A stretch of DNA of 64,000 bases from Planctomycetia bacterium (GCA_014192425.1 BJHK01000009.1:62001-126000), one strand, 5' to 3'; numbered from the stretch's first letter, positions 36,167 through 45,801 are shown. Notes: generated by a model not told the origin, from the sequence alone. A program made the numbers and translations.

Positions 36167-37561
36167 ATGACAACTGCGACTCGATCCCGCCGCGTCCTCG
36201 TGGTGGGCAGTGGGGGGCGGGAACACGCCATCGCCTGGAAACTTGCGCTTGATGGCGCCGAGGTGCTCGTCGCCCCCGGAAATGCCGGCACGGCGGCCGT
36301 GGGGGAGAACGTGCCGGTGCCGGCGACCGACATCCCGGCGCTCGTCGACCTCGCCCGACGGCGGCAGGTCGATCTGACCGTGGTCGGTCCGGAGGCGCCG
36401 CTGGTGGCCGGCATCGTCGATGCATTCCAGGCGGCGGGGCTGCGAGTCTTCGGCCCCACGCAGTCCGCGGCCCGCATCGAGGGGAGCAAGATCTTCTGCA
36501 AGCAGATCCTCCACCGCGGCGACGTGCCCACGGCGATGTATCGCGAGTTCCGCACGGCGGCCCGGGCCCGCGAGTACATCGAGGCCCGCGAGGACGTGCC
36601 GGTGGTCGTCAAGGCCGACGGCCTCGCCGCCGGCAAGGGCGTGTTCGTCTGCCGGACGAAGGCCGCGGCCCTCGAGGCCGTGGCAACGCTCGGCAGCGAC
36701 CCGCAGTTCGCCGCCGCGGCGTCGGGCATCCTCGTCGAGGAGATGCTCGACGGCGTCGAGGTGAGCGTGCTGGCCATCACCGACGGCCGGACCGTCGTCA
36801 CGCTGCCGCCGGTGCAGGACCACAAGGCCGCGCACGACGGCGACGAAGGGCCCAACACCGGCGGCATGGGTGCGTACACGCCGACGCCGTTCGTCGATGC
36901 CGCGATCCTCGCCGAGATCGAGTCCCGGATCCTCGTGCCCACCGTCCACACCATGCGCCGGGCGAAGGCTCCCTTTCAGGGCGTCCTGTTCGCCGGCTTG
37001 ATGCTCACCGCACAGGGGCCGAAGGTGCTCGAATTCAACGCCCGGTTCGGCGATCCCGAGTGCGAGGCCCTGCTCGTCCGGCTGGAGTCGAGCCTCCTCG
37101 ACCTCATCGATGCCGCCGTCGACCGCCGCCTCGACACGCTCGAGCCGCCGACGTGGCGGCCCGGTGCGAGCGTCACGGTGGTGATGGCGTCGGAGGGCTA
37201 TCCCGGCGAGATTCGCAAGGGCTTTCCGATCCGCGGCCTCGACGCCGCCCGGCGCGTGGAGGGGGTGCAGGTCTTCGAGGCGGCGACCCGGGCCCACGAC
37301 GGCGGCGTCGTCAACGACGGCGGCCGCGTGCTTGCCGTGACCGCCGCCGCGCCGTCGCTCGGCCGCGCCAAGCTCCAGGCCTACACCGCCGTCAAGGAGA
37401 TCCGCTGGCAGGGCGCCTGGTGCCGGAAGGACATCGCCGACAAGGGGCTGCTCCGCGAGCGCGAGTTGGCGGCCGCCGCACCCGAAGCCGACGCGACGGC
37501 GCCCGGCGGCGATGCCCCCGGCGCCGCGGTGACGGCGGCTGGCGGGGAGGCCGACACATGA
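36167..37561 (+). CDS. purD: Phosphoribosylamine-glycine ligase
   Basis: 464 residues, slightly longer than usual because of an Ala/Gly-rich tail (AAAAPEADATAPGGDAPG...). RRVLVVGSGGREHAIAWKL is the typical N-terminal glycine-rich loop; VVGPEAPLVAGIVDAF, GPTQSAARIEGSKIF and VVVKADGLAAGKGV form the ATP-grasp core; FNARFGDPECEALL is the metal-binding end. It catalyses the second step of de novo purine synthesis. Its stop overlaps the start of the oxidoreductase gene (ATGA), making an operon with 37558-40019. Confidence 0.96.
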   Translation: MTTATRSRRVLVVGSGGREHAIAWKLALDGAEVLVAPGNAGTAAVGENVPVPATDIPALVDLARRRQVDLTVVGPEAPLVAGIVDAFQAAGLRVFGPTQSAARIEGSKIFCKQILHRGDVPTAMYREFRTAARAREYIEAREDVPVVVKADGLAAGKGVFVCRTKAAALEAVATLGSDPQFAAAASGILVEEMLDGVEVSVLAITDGRTVVTLPPVQDHKAAHDGDEGPNTGGMGAYTPTPFVDAAILAEIESRILVPTVHTMRRAKAPFQGVLFAGLMLTAQGPKVLEFNARFGDPECEALLVRLESSLLDLIDAAVDRRLDTLEPPTWRPGASVTVVMASEGYPGEIRKGFPIRGLDAARRVEGVQVFEAATRAHDGGVVNDGGRVLAVTAAAPSLGRAKLQAYTAVKEIRWQGAWCRKDIADKGLLRERELAAAAPEADATAPGGDAPGAAVTAAGGEADT

Positions 37562-38607
37562 AGCTCCGCGTCGGCATCGTCGGTCTCGGCAGCCAGTGGG
37601 ACACGCGGTACCTCCCCGCGCTCCGGGCGCTCGCCGACCGATTCGAGGTCCGCGGCATCTGCGAGCAGGTCGCGCATCGCGCGGCGCGGGCCGCCGCCGA
37701 GCTCGGCACCGTCGCCGTCGACGGCTTTCGCGCCCTTACGGCCCGCGACGACGTGGACGCGATCCTGTACCTCGCCGACCAGTGGTATGGCCCGACGCCG
37801 ATCCTCGCCGCCTGCGACCATGGCAAGGCGGTCTACTCCGCGATCTCGCTGCCCTGCGACACCGCGGAGGCCCGGCTGCTCCGCCAGCGGGTCGACGAGT
37901 CAGGGATCGCCTTCGTCGCCGAGCTTCCGCGCCGCCACGCCCCGGCCACCGTCCGGCTCAAGGAATTGATCGCCACCCGGCTCGGCCGGCCGCGGATGCT
38001 CTTCTGCCACCGGCGCGTGCCCAGCGCCGCGGCCTCCGCGACGGCCCCGGCCCGCGACCGCACCAGCGAAGCCCGCGACCTGATGGAGCTCGTCGACTGG
38101 TGTCGCTACGTGGCCGGCGTCGAGCCGACGAGCGTCGTGGCGGTGCGGCATGCCGAGGCCCCCGGTGGCGCCGCCGACGACTACCAGATGATGAGCCTCG
38201 ACTTCTCCCCCACCGATCGTCCCGGCGACGGCGTGCTCGCCCAGATCAGCTGCGGCTACTACATGCCGCGCTGCTGGGAGGAGGCCGTCAACTTCCGTCC
38301 CCCGGCCGCGCTCCAGGCCGCCTGCGAGCAGGGCATCGCCTTCATCGACCTGCCCGCGAACCTGGTCTGGTTCGACACCGCCGGCCGCCACCAGGAGACG
38401 CTCGACAGCGAGCGGCCGATCGAGGAGCAGATGCTGCTCCAGTTTCACCGCAAGGTCACGAGCCTCGTGCGGCAGGTGAGCGGCCTCGACGACACGCTCT
38501 GCGCCCTGCGGGTCGTGCAGGCCGCCGCCGCGAGCCAGGCGGAGGGGCGCCGGATCAGGCTCGACGCCGTCGGTTGCGGAACGGTCGGCGAGCGCGGTCT
38601 CCCATGA
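37558..38607 (+). CDS. Gfo/Idh/MocA family oxidoreductase
   Basis: 349 residues. The NAD-binding loop is VGIVGLGSQWDTRYLPAL, followed by ARDDVDAILYLADQWYGPTPI and YSAISLPCDTAEARLLRQ, the usual positions for the second half of the Rossmann domain. The family's EKP motif is not clear; the equivalent region reads SAISLPCDT, so the cofactor-site lysine may be missing. The C-terminal domain has CGYYMPRCWEEAVNF. The substrate is unknown, probably a sugar or inositol derivative. Coupled by ATGA to purD before and to the SUMF1-type gene after it. Confidence 0.8.
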   Translation: MKLRVGIVGLGSQWDTRYLPALRALADRFEVRGICEQVAHRAARAAAELGTVAVDGFRALTARDDVDAILYLADQWYGPTPILAACDHGKAVYSAISLPCDTAEARLLRQRVDESGIAFVAELPRRHAPATVRLKELIATRLGRPRMLFCHRRVPSAAASATAPARDRTSEARDLMELVDWCRYVAGVEPTSVVAVRHAEAPGGAADDYQMMSLDFSPTDRPGDGVLAQISCGYYMPRCWEEAVNFRPPAALQAACEQGIAFIDLPANLVWFDTAGRHQETLDSERPIEEQMLLQFHRKVTSLVRQVSGLDDTLCALRVVQAAAASQAEGRRIRLDAVGCGTVGERGLP

Positions 38608-40019
38608 ACGGGGTTCGATCAGCCATGTCAGCGATGGAGGCGAGGACCATGGGCAGGAAAATCAGGGTGCGGAACGCCGGCTGGCATTCGAAGTCCGGCC
38701 GCGCATCCGGCATCTCGGCCGCACTCGTGATGATCTCGATCGCCTGGGCTGTCGGCGCCGCCCGCAGTCACGGCGGGGCGGCGGACCACCCGAGCACGCT
38801 CCGCGTGGAGAACGTCCGCTTCACGCCCCGCGACGCCACGACCGCGACGATCACGTTCGACATCGGCTGGGAGCATTCCTGGCGGCACGAGTCGAACCAC
38901 GATGCGGCCTGGGTGTTCTTCAAGGTCCGGCCGGAAGGGGCGGCGGAGTGGCGGCACGTCCGGCTGGCGGCCGACCGGGTGCTGAACCCGACCGGCTACG
39001 GCCAGGCCGCCGACGGAACGCGGCTCGACCTCATCGTGCCCGACGGTGCCGACGGCTTCACGGGCCTGCTCGCGCGTCGCGCTGCCTACGGTCTCGGCAG
39101 GGTGACGGCGAAGGACGTGACCGCCGTCTGCGACCGCGGCTCCGTCCCGGGATTCACTCCCGACACGAAGGTCGAGATCCGCGGCTTCGGGATCGACATG
39201 GTGTTCGTCCCCGCCGGACCCTTCGAACTCGGCGGCGGCACGTCACCGAACCGTTTCTATCGTGTCAACGACACGGCCGATTCGAGCCAGCCCTTTCGGG
39301 TCACCGGGCCCGGCGCGATTCCAACCGGGCAACAGCCGGGCCGGCTCTGGGCGCGACGCGGCTGTCAGCCGGAGGATGGCGGCGAGATTCCGGCTGCCTT
39401 TCCCAACGGCTACGCGGCCATCTACTGCATGAAGAAGTGCATCACGGGGTTCCAATACGCCGGCCTGCTCAACACGCTCCCCCCGGCCCGGGCGGAGGCG
39501 CGCTCTCCCCCCGATGCCCAGCGGATGGCCCGCTCCGAAACGGGCGGCAACGTGACGTACCGCGCCACCTCCGACGGCGACGGCCACATCAACCTCTCCG
39601 GCCTGTCCTGGGCCGACGGTGCCACGTTCGCGGCCTGGGCCGGCCTGCGACCGATGACCGAACTGGAGTACGAGAAGATCACCCGCGGCCCGATCGCCAC
39701 CGGCTGGGACACCGGTGACTCGCTCGATCATCCCTCGTTCTGGGGCGTGACCAACATGAACGGCTGGCGGTCTCCGGTCGAGCGGCCGGTGACGGTCGCC
39801 AACGCCACCGGGCGGCGCTTCCAGGGGACGCACGGCCTCGGCACGACGACGCTGCCGGCCGACTGGCCGCAGGAGGATGCCGTCGGCACCGGGTTCCGCG
39901 GCGGTCACGGCGAGAGTGGTAATCCCTCCTACCGCCGGCGGGCCGACACGGTGGCGACGGACAGGCAGGGGAACTATTGGCGCGGCGTGCGCACGGCGCC
40001 GTCAGGTGTCGGACTCTGA
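38604..40019 (+). CDS. Exported SUMF1/formylglycine-generating-enzyme-like protein
   Basis: 471 residues. Signal-like segment near residues 35-55 (ISAALVMISIAWAVGAARS). An immunoglobulin-like beta domain follows (LRVENVRFTPRDATTATITFDI), then the SUMF1-type domain: MVFVPAGPFELGG, AAIYCMKKCITGFQYAGLLNTL, LSGLSWADGATFAAWAGLRPM and a C-terminal NYWRGVRTAP. This planctomycete-type pattern is common in predicted secreted proteins. The catalytic Cys pair of true sulfatase-modifying enzymes was not seen, so the role may be binding or scaffold. Its ATG overlaps the preceding stop. A shorter start (MGRKIRV) is possible. Confidence 0.75.
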   Translation: MNGVRSAMSAMEARTMGRKIRVRNAGWHSKSGRASGISAALVMISIAWAVGAARSHGGAADHPSTLRVENVRFTPRDATTATITFDIGWEHSWRHESNHDAAWVFFKVRPEGAAEWRHVRLAADRVLNPTGYGQAADGTRLDLIVPDGADGFTGLLARRAAYGLGRVTAKDVTAVCDRGSVPGFTPDTKVEIRGFGIDMVFVPAGPFELGGGTSPNRFYRVNDTADSSQPFRVTGPGAIPTGQQPGRLWARRGCQPEDGGEIPAAFPNGYAAIYCMKKCITGFQYAGLLNTLPPARAEARSPPDAQRMARSETGGNVTYRATSDGDGHINLSGLSWADGATFAAWAGLRPMTELEYEKITRGPIATGWDTGDSLDHPSFWGVTNMNGWRSPVERPVTVANATGRRFQGTHGLGTTTLPADWPQEDAVGTGFRGGHGESGNPSYRRRADTVATDRQGNYWRGVRTAPSGVGL

Positions 40020-40107
40020 CCGCAATCAGCCTGCCGAGGACGACCAGCCTGTCAGCAGGCGCACTCTGGGCGACCTGGGCATGATGCAATCCGTCCCGAC
40101 CGGACAC

Positions 40108-40170
40108 GCGGCTGGTGAAGCCGCGGCGACTCTGCCGATAGGAGCGAAAGCGGGCCGACGCACGCGGCCC
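40108..40170 (+). terminator. Two GC-rich hairpins between the purD operon and methyltransferase
   Basis: GCGGCT and AGCCGC (40108-40113 and 40119-40124) form a 6-bp stem with a 5-base loop. GGGCCG and CGGCCC (40152-40157 and 40165-40170) form a second 6-bp stem, followed by CCTTT. They may end the purD operon, but neither has a proper T-run. Weak evidence. Confidence 0.3.
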
Positions 40171-40196
40171 CCTTTCCCTCCAGAGGCCCGGCGACG

Positions 40197-41099
40197 ATGC
40201 GCACTTTGCGGACCTGTCCCCTGCTCGACCGTCCATCCGCCTCCATCGGACTCGATGCCGCCCCGGCCCCGTGGGACCTGCGACGCTGCGCGGAGACGGG
40301 GTTCGTGTACCTCGCCAACCCGCCCGATCAGCACCTGTTTCGCGACGAGTTCGCCTGGGAGGTGACGCACGAGCGCGAGGCGAACCGGCGCCGCCGGCGC
40401 GAGCCCCTGCTCCACGCGCTGAGCGTCTGGACGAAGACGGTCCGCCACCGGCTGCTGCGCCGCGACAAGGTCGCGGTGCTGGCCGCCGATCTCCTGCGCA
40501 CGGCGGCCCGCGATGTGCCCGGACCGCTGCGGTTGGTGGACGTGGGCTGCGGCGAGGGAACGTTGGCGCTGCGCGTCGCCGACCGGCTCGCGCCGGCCGT
40601 GGCCGAACGTCTGGAGCCGGTCGGCATCGAACTCTCGAACGTTCTCGCGCACCGTGCCGATCGCAAGCTCCGCACCCACGGCGGCCGCTGCATCCATGCC
40701 ACCGGCATCGAGGGGCTCACCGACCTCGAACGTTCCAGCGTGCAGGTGATCGTGCTGTCGTGCATCCTCGAACACGAGATCGCGCCGCTCCCGTTGCTGC
40801 GCAACTGCCGCGCCTGCCTCGCCGCCGACGGCCGGATGATCGTCAAGGTGCCGAACTACGCCTGCCTTGCCCGCCACGTGCGCGGCCGACGCTGGTGCGG
40901 CTATCGCTGGCCGGACCACGTCAACTACTTCACGCCCGCCACGCTCGCCGCGACGGCCCGGGCGGCAGGCCTGCGGGTCGTCCGCATGAGCCTCATGGAC
41001 CGCAATCCGATCAGTGACTCGCTCTACGCCGTGCTCGGCCGCGACCCGGCGGCAGTCATAGCCGACAAGGAGCCGTGGGCACTGCGACTGGCGGCCTGA
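40197..41099 (+). CDS. Class I SAM-dependent methyltransferase
   Basis: 300 residues. VDVGCGEGTLALRVADRL is motif I of the SAM-binding fold (near residue 114), GIELSNVLAHRADRKL fits the acidic loop at the end of strand two, and VIVLSCILEHEIAPLPLLRN and DGRMIVKVPNYACLARH fit the later strands of Methyltransf_23-type enzymes. NYFTPATLAATARAAGLRVV is the typical late conserved stretch. The N-terminal portion is basic and may bind the substrate, which is unknown. Probably a small-molecule or glycan methyltransferase. Confidence 0.82.
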   Translation: MRTLRTCPLLDRPSASIGLDAAPAPWDLRRCAETGFVYLANPPDQHLFRDEFAWEVTHEREANRRRRREPLLHALSVWTKTVRHRLLRRDKVAVLAADLLRTAARDVPGPLRLVDVGCGEGTLALRVADRLAPAVAERLEPVGIELSNVLAHRADRKLRTHGGRCIHATGIEGLTDLERSSVQVIVLSCILEHEIAPLPLLRNCRACLAADGRMIVKVPNYACLARHVRGRRWCGYRWPDHVNYFTPATLAATARAAGLRVVRMSLMDRNPISDSLYAVLGRDPAAVIADKEPWALRLAA

Positions 41100-41500
41100 C
41101 GAGGCGTGCCAAGCGGTACGCCGATTGCTCCCCTTCACTTCCCGGGATGCCTCCGTCACGCGGCCGCGGCCGCGGTGCAGCGGGCCTGTCCCGGGAGAAA
41201 CCTGCCATGCACTCCCGACGGTTCAGGCTGCCGTTCACCCGGCAGCCCGCCGCCGGGCCGAGTGGGACGGCAGCGGCACGGTCTCGTTCGGCTTCGACGC
41301 CTGCACCGTCGCGACCGGCAGGACGGCCGCCCAGGCGGCTGGCCGCGGCCTTCGCCTCGGTCGAGACCTTCAACCGCACCGTCCGGCAGCGCCGCGGTGT
41401 ATGATCGAAACGGGTCGACGGACCGCGGACCACGGGCAGTCGGAACCGATCGCACGGCGGCCCGTACGCCGCCAGCACCTGCACCGCGGAGGCTCCCAGC
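41100..41500. other. Intergenic stretch, no gene seen
   Basis: About 400 bases between the methyltransferase and the coiled-coil protein. The reading frames here lack a recognisable protein motif, and the base composition is like the rest of the window. A TATGAT hexamer at 41400-41405 could be a -10 element for the downstream gene, but no -35 box was seen. No RNA gene recognised. Confidence 0.4.
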
Positions 41501-42874
41501 ATGGCATTCGACCGGTCATCCTGGCCCGCGCAGTCCGGCGGTCGGCGCGACGCGATCGCCGCCGAGATCGACGCCGAGGCGGCCTCCTTTTGGCAGGCCG
41601 CCGTCACCCGGCTGGCCCGCGAGATCAACCTCGGCTGGTGGCTCGCCGGCTGGCTCCCCTGGGCGGTCGCCGTCGGGCTCGTCGGCACGTTCGCCATGCT
41701 CTACACGCGGCTCCGCGGCGGTCACCCCGGCCTCGTCTGGACGGGCATCGCCCTCGCGCTCGCCGCCGGCGCGATCGTCGCCTGGCGGCGCAGCCGTGAT
41801 CGGTTCGAGACCGCGGCCTCGGCCCGCGTCCGGCTGGAGGAGGCGCTCGGCCTCAAGGCGCGGCTCACCGCGGCGAGCGCCGGCGTCGGCTCGTGGCCCG
41901 ATCGCCCCGCGCCGGACGGCCTCGTCTGGCCGGTCCGCTGGCGCTGGCAGCGGCCCGCCGCCTGGGCGGCCGTCGTCGCAGCGCTCCTCGTGATCGCGGC
42001 CCGCCTGCCGGTCGCCGACGCGCGATCCGCCCGCAGGCACGCCATCGAGCGGCCGACCGACGCCCGGGTCGTCGATTCCTGGCTCGACGAACTTGCCCGC
42101 GAGCAGGCGGTGGACGAGCGGTCGATCGAGCGGGTCCGGCAGCGAATCGCCGAACTGATGGAGCGACCCGACGACAAGTGGTACGAGCATGCGAGCCTGG
42201 AGGCCGCCGGCACGCTCAAGGAGCAGACCGCGGCCGACCTGCGCGAGCTCGCCGAAAACCTCGCCAAGGCGGAGCAGGCCGCCGCGAAGCTCCGCGAGAT
42301 GACCGACGCCGTGCCGCAGAAGCTCCGCGAGGCGCTCGCCAAGGATCTGAAGCTGGCGGCGCTGGCCCTCGAACTGGGTGACTTCAGGCCGCCGGCCGAC
42401 CTCGCGGAAATGCTCCGCGGCATCCAGGGCCGCGACCTCGGCCGTCTGACGCCGGGTGAATGCCGCGGCCTGTGCAAGAAACTCAAGGAAAACCGCGAGT
42501 CGCTCCGCAAGGCGCTGGCCGAGTCGCCCGAGTTCGCCCTCGACGGTGTCGCGATGCTCGGCGAGGACGGTGTCGCGATGCCCGGCGAGGGGGGCGTCCA
42601 GCGCGGCCGCGGCGACGCCGAACTCACGCTCGGTGCAGAGAACGACCTCGGCACGAAACGCAAGGAGCGGGTCACGCAGCCGCTCGATCCGGAGCGGGCC
42701 GCCCCCGACGAGCTGCTGGCGGTGGTCGAAGGGGAACACGAGATCGACAAGGAGGCCTACACCGGACCGCAGGCGGGAGGCACGGCAAAGAAGGGAGACG
42801 GCGGCAGCGCGGTGCAGGTGGACAATCTCTTGCCGGGCGAGCAGGCCGCCGTCCGCCGATTCTTCACGGAGTGA
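41501..42874 (+). CDS. Membrane protein with coiled-coil domain, unknown
   Basis: 457 residues. Three hydrophobic segments (about 47-67, 75-90 and 150-165) are followed by a long helical region with many Glu, Lys, Arg and Ala (RELAENLAKAEQAAAKLREM, and so on), a probable coiled coil. A short tandem repeat, DGVAMLGE then DGVAMPGE, occurs near residue 350. It ends LPGEQAAVRRFFTE. Such proteins are seen near MoxR and VWA clusters in planctomycetes, an inference from context. Seven bases before the next gene, so probably one transcript. Confidence 0.65.
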   Translation: MAFDRSSWPAQSGGRRDAIAAEIDAEAASFWQAAVTRLAREINLGWWLAGWLPWAVAVGLVGTFAMLYTRLRGGHPGLVWTGIALALAAGAIVAWRRSRDRFETAASARVRLEEALGLKARLTAASAGVGSWPDRPAPDGLVWPVRWRWQRPAAWAAVVAALLVIAARLPVADARSARRHAIERPTDARVVDSWLDELAREQAVDERSIERVRQRIAELMERPDDKWYEHASLEAAGTLKEQTAADLRELAENLAKAEQAAAKLREMTDAVPQKLREALAKDLKLAALALELGDFRPPADLAEMLRGIQGRDLGRLTPGECRGLCKKLKENRESLRKALAESPEFALDGVAMLGEDGVAMPGEGGVQRGRGDAELTLGAENDLGTKRKERVTQPLDPERAAPDELLAVVEGEHEIDKEAYTGPQAGGTAKKGDGGSAVQVDNLLPGEQAAVRRFFTE

Positions 42875-42881
42875 TCGATCC

Positions 42882-44582
42882 ATGAAGGGGATGACCGACG
42901 CCGATCCCACCCGCAGCCGGGCCATGTCGCGCCGGCTGTACTGGATCGCCGCCGGCGTGTTTGCCGTGCTGGTGGCGACGCTCCTCTGGGGCCTGTTCGG
43001 CCCTGAGCCGCCGATCCGGGTTGCCCGCGAGACGACGTACCTCACCGCGCCCCTCGCCGCTGACGGCCTGCCCGACTACGAGGCCGCCTGGCTCGCCACG
43101 CTCGGCCCCGCGCCGCCCCCCGAGGAAAACGCCGCGGTCCTCCTCCTGCAAACCTGCTGGCCGTTGCTCGAGAACGGTGCGACCGACCTGCCCGCGGTCT
43201 GCAAGGCGCTCGGCATCCCGGACGTGCCGCCGGCCGAATCGCTCGTGCTCTATCCGCCGCGGGATCCTGCGTCCGGAGTGACCGACGCGATGCTGGAGAC
43301 GGCCGAGCAGTGGCCCTGGACGACGGAAGAGGTGCCGGTCGTCGCGGCCTGGCTCGCGAAGAACGAACGACTCATCGGCCGGCTCGTCGAGGCCGCGGAC
43401 CGGCCGCGGTACTGGCTGCCGAGTCCGAGCTTTCTCGACGGCACGCCGGATCCGCTATGGACCATCACGCTGCCCGACATCCAAGCGCATCGTGGGGTGG
43501 CACGGGTCCTCGGCTATCGGGCCCGGTGGCACCTCGGCGAAAACCGGCCCGCGGCGGCGTGGCGCGACGTCCGCGCGATCCACCGTCTCTCCCGGCTGCT
43601 CGCGCCGCCGGGCCGCGGGCCGCAGTGCGTGATGACGCAGCTGGTCGCCATCGCCGTCGATGCGAACGCCAACGATGCGACGCGGCTGGTGCTCGCGACG
43701 CCCGACCTGCCGGCGGACCTGCTCGCGACGATCCGTCGGGATATGGAATCGCTCGGGCCGACCGTCGCGGTCAGCGACGGCATGGCCGGCGAGCGGCTCC
43801 TTGGTGTCGATATGGTGGTTGGGGCGGCCCGCCGCACGGCTGGTGGCCGCACCGGCCGTGCGAAGCTGTTCGCCGATCTCACCGGCGTTCGGATCACCTC
43901 GACCTCGGGCATCAGCCGAATCGGCGGCGGAGAACCGGTCCTGCTGACGAGCCTCGATTGGAACCTCGTCCTCGAACGGTTCAATCTCTTCCACGACGAC
44001 GCGGAGGCCGCCTGTCGGCTGCCGACCCACCAGGACCGCAAGGCGGCCGCCGACAAGGTGACCGCCGACCTCAGGAGTCGCACGGCGGCTCGAAGCGGCT
44101 GGACGTGGGCTGCGATCGGCGACGGGTTTTTGAGTGTGTGCAGCCGCGGGCACCGCAGCGAGCGGCTCGCCGACCGGTTTTTGGCCCTGCTGGCGGCGAG
44201 GAACTTAACGTGGATGGACGCGTCAACCCACGGCGACGCCCAGTTCGCGCTCACGAAGACCGCCGCGGCCCTCGCCGCCTGGCACGCCGACCGCGGGCCC
44301 GACAGCCCCCCCTACCCCGAGCGGCTCGACGACCTCGTCCCCCGGTATCTCGCCGCGGTGCCGGTCGATCCGTTTACGGACAAGCCGTTCATCTACGAGC
44401 GCCGGGGAGACGGCTACCTCGTGGCGAGCGTGGGCATGAACGGCGTCTACGACGGCGGCGACGACATGTCGGGGTGGATCGTGCGCGGCGAGTGGCAGGA
44501 GCGGAAGCAGGATGTGGACCACCGATCCGCGGACGTCGTCGTGCGGATGCCGATCCCGCCACGGAAGCCGGCCGATCGCTGA
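42882..44582 (+). CDS. Membrane-anchored protein, paralog family member 1
   Basis: 566 residues. An N-terminal helix (YWIAAGVFAVLVATLLWGLFG, about residues 20-40) is followed by FGPEPPIRVARETTYLTAPLA and a large helical domain. The C-terminal 80 residues, YPERLDDLVPRYLAAVPVDPF to SVGMNGVYDGGDD, resemble the C-terminal segment of GspG-like pseudopilin-related planctomycete proteins. The function is unknown; it is exported and anchored by one helix. Paralogous to the gene at 46044, which shares the first 80 residues almost word for word, and to the decayed copy at 44651. Confidence 0.65.
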   Translation: MKGMTDADPTRSRAMSRRLYWIAAGVFAVLVATLLWGLFGPEPPIRVARETTYLTAPLAADGLPDYEAAWLATLGPAPPPEENAAVLLLQTCWPLLENGATDLPAVCKALGIPDVPPAESLVLYPPRDPASGVTDAMLETAEQWPWTTEEVPVVAAWLAKNERLIGRLVEAADRPRYWLPSPSFLDGTPDPLWTITLPDIQAHRGVARVLGYRARWHLGENRPAAAWRDVRAIHRLSRLLAPPGRGPQCVMTQLVAIAVDANANDATRLVLATPDLPADLLATIRRDMESLGPTVAVSDGMAGERLLGVDMVVGAARRTAGGRTGRAKLFADLTGVRITSTSGISRIGGGEPVLLTSLDWNLVLERFNLFHDDAEAACRLPTHQDRKAAADKVTADLRSRTAARSGWTWAAIGDGFLSVCSRGHRSERLADRFLALLAARNLTWMDASTHGDAQFALTKTAAALAAWHADRGPDSPPYPERLDDLVPRYLAAVPVDPFTDKPFIYERRGDGYLVASVGMNGVYDGGDDMSGWIVRGEWQERKQDVDHRSADVVVRMPIPPRKPADR

Positions 44583-44650
44583 CCCGGGCCCCGATCGGCC
44601 CGCCGACGCCCCGCCCGAACGCTGCCCCGGCGATCGGGGAAGAGTTGCCT

Positions 44651-45269
44651 TGACTGCCGACGCTCGCGCCTCCGACCGCGGCCGGAGGCGATCCCAGCGC
44701 AGGAGCGCCGTCGGCGCCGCCACGCTTCACTGACACACGGCTCGGCTCCTCCACGCGCGCCGGCGACGACAGGGATGGCATGATCATCAGCGGCGAGTGG
44801 CAGGAGCGACACGATACTCGGGACATGCAGCCGGCAGTACCGCAGTGCCCTGATCGCCGACACGGTTGAGTCGCTTCTGCTTCCCGGAATGCGGGGTGTC
44901 GACGACGCCACGACACGGTGCCGCGCAGTGACGACCCTCACCCGCACCGCCGCGGCGCTGGCCGCCTGGCGGGCCGATCAGCCGGCCGGTTCGCCCGCCT
45001 ACCCCGAACGCTTCGACGACCTCGTGCCCCGGTATCTGCCGGCCGTGCCCGTCGATCCCTTCGCCGACACGCCGCTGATCTACGAGCGTCGCGGCGACGG
45101 CTACCTACTGGCGAGCGTCGGCCAGAATGGCGTCTACGACGGCGGCGACGACATGACCGGCGACATCATCGGCGGCGAGTGGCAGGAACAGACCCGAAAC
45201 ATGCCGGAGGAAAAATACGACCTCCTCGTCCGCATGCCGGTTCCTGCCCGCAAGGCCGCCGACCGCTGA
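44651..45269 (+). pseudogene. Decayed paralog of 42882/46044
   Basis: Three remnants occur in order. First, an N-terminal piece near 44651 (ACTGCCGACGCTCGCG... with a TTG where the start should be) aligns to the start of the 46044 gene. Second, a scrap near 44764-44806 encodes the C-terminal GEWQER motif. Third, 44807-45244 is almost identical to 47231-47668 of the 46044 gene. The join from the GEWQER scrap into the internal segment shifts frame and meets a stop (TGA at 44866-44868). An intact frame of 126 codons at 44889-45269 remains, ending with the family's C-terminus. Confidence 0.8.
44807..45244 (+). repeat. Long direct repeat, copy 1 (copy 2 at 47231-47668)
   Basis: 438 bases in the pseudogene match positions 47231-47668 with a constant offset of 2424 and no gap. 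I count only three substitutions in the first 190 or so positions, with more differences towards the 3' end. This indicates a recent duplication or gene conversion. Copy 2 lies inside the intact gene at 46044. Confidence 0.85.
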
Positions 45270-45350
45270 CGCCGGAAAAAAACCGGCCCGCATTGCTTCG
45301 CCTGTCGCTGGCCCGCCCTCATGCTCGAGAAGGGAGTGCGGTTCGCCGGG

Positions 45351-45356
45351 TATACT
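45351..45356 (+). promoter_or_regulatory. TATACT box just before the PIN toxin gene
   Basis: TATACT (45351-45356) ends seven bases before the ATG at 45364, so a transcript would begin at the start codon and be leaderless. No ribosome binding site is present between them. No convincing -35 element at 17 bases. Confidence 0.4.
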
Positions 45357-45363
45357 TTCGCCC

Positions 45364-45801
45364 ATGCTTCTGTATCTCGACATGTGCTGCCTCAAACGCC
45401 CGCTCGACGATCAGTCGCAGCCACGGGTGCGGCTGGAATCCGAGGCCGTGCTGGGGCTGCTCGCCGCCGAGTCCGCGGACCTGCGATTCGTGCGGTCCCA
45501 GGCGCTGTGGCTGGAAAACTCGCAAAATCCGCTGCCGTCGCGGGCCGCCCGAGTGGCCCGCTGGCTGGGAACACCCGCGCCGATTCCCGATGCCGCGGCG
45601 CTCGCGGCCCGCACCGCGCGCCTGATCGCTGCGGGGTTCGGCAATTTCGACGCGCTGCATATCGCCAGTGCCGAGGCCGCCGGTGCCGACTGCCTGGCAA
45701 CGTGTGACGACAGGCTCAACGCCGCCGCGCGGCGGGCCGGCACCGACGTTCGCGTGCGTGTCGCGAATGTGGTCGATGTGGCCAGGGGGATGATGCCGTG
45801 A
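45364..45801 (+). CDS. PIN-domain protein, probable toxin
   Basis: 145 residues. MLLYLDMCCLKRPLDD has the first acidic residue of the PIN active site (Asp6), RLESEAV has a conserved Glu (near 25), and FDALHIASAEAAGADCLATCDDRL has the later acidic residues and the ALHIASA stretch typical of this PIN subfamily. PIN proteins are metal-dependent RNases and commonly toxins of toxin-antitoxin pairs. It is followed by a coupled small gene (ATGA overlap), consistent with an antitoxin, though the toxin-first order is less common. The pair sits between the decayed paralog and the intact copy. Confidence 0.8.
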   Translation: MLLYLDMCCLKRPLDDQSQPRVRLESEAVLGLLAAESADLRFVRSQALWLENSQNPLPSRAARVARWLGTPAPIPDAAALAARTARLIAAGFGNFDALHIASAEAAGADCLATCDDRLNAAARRAGTDVRVRVANVVDVARGMMP

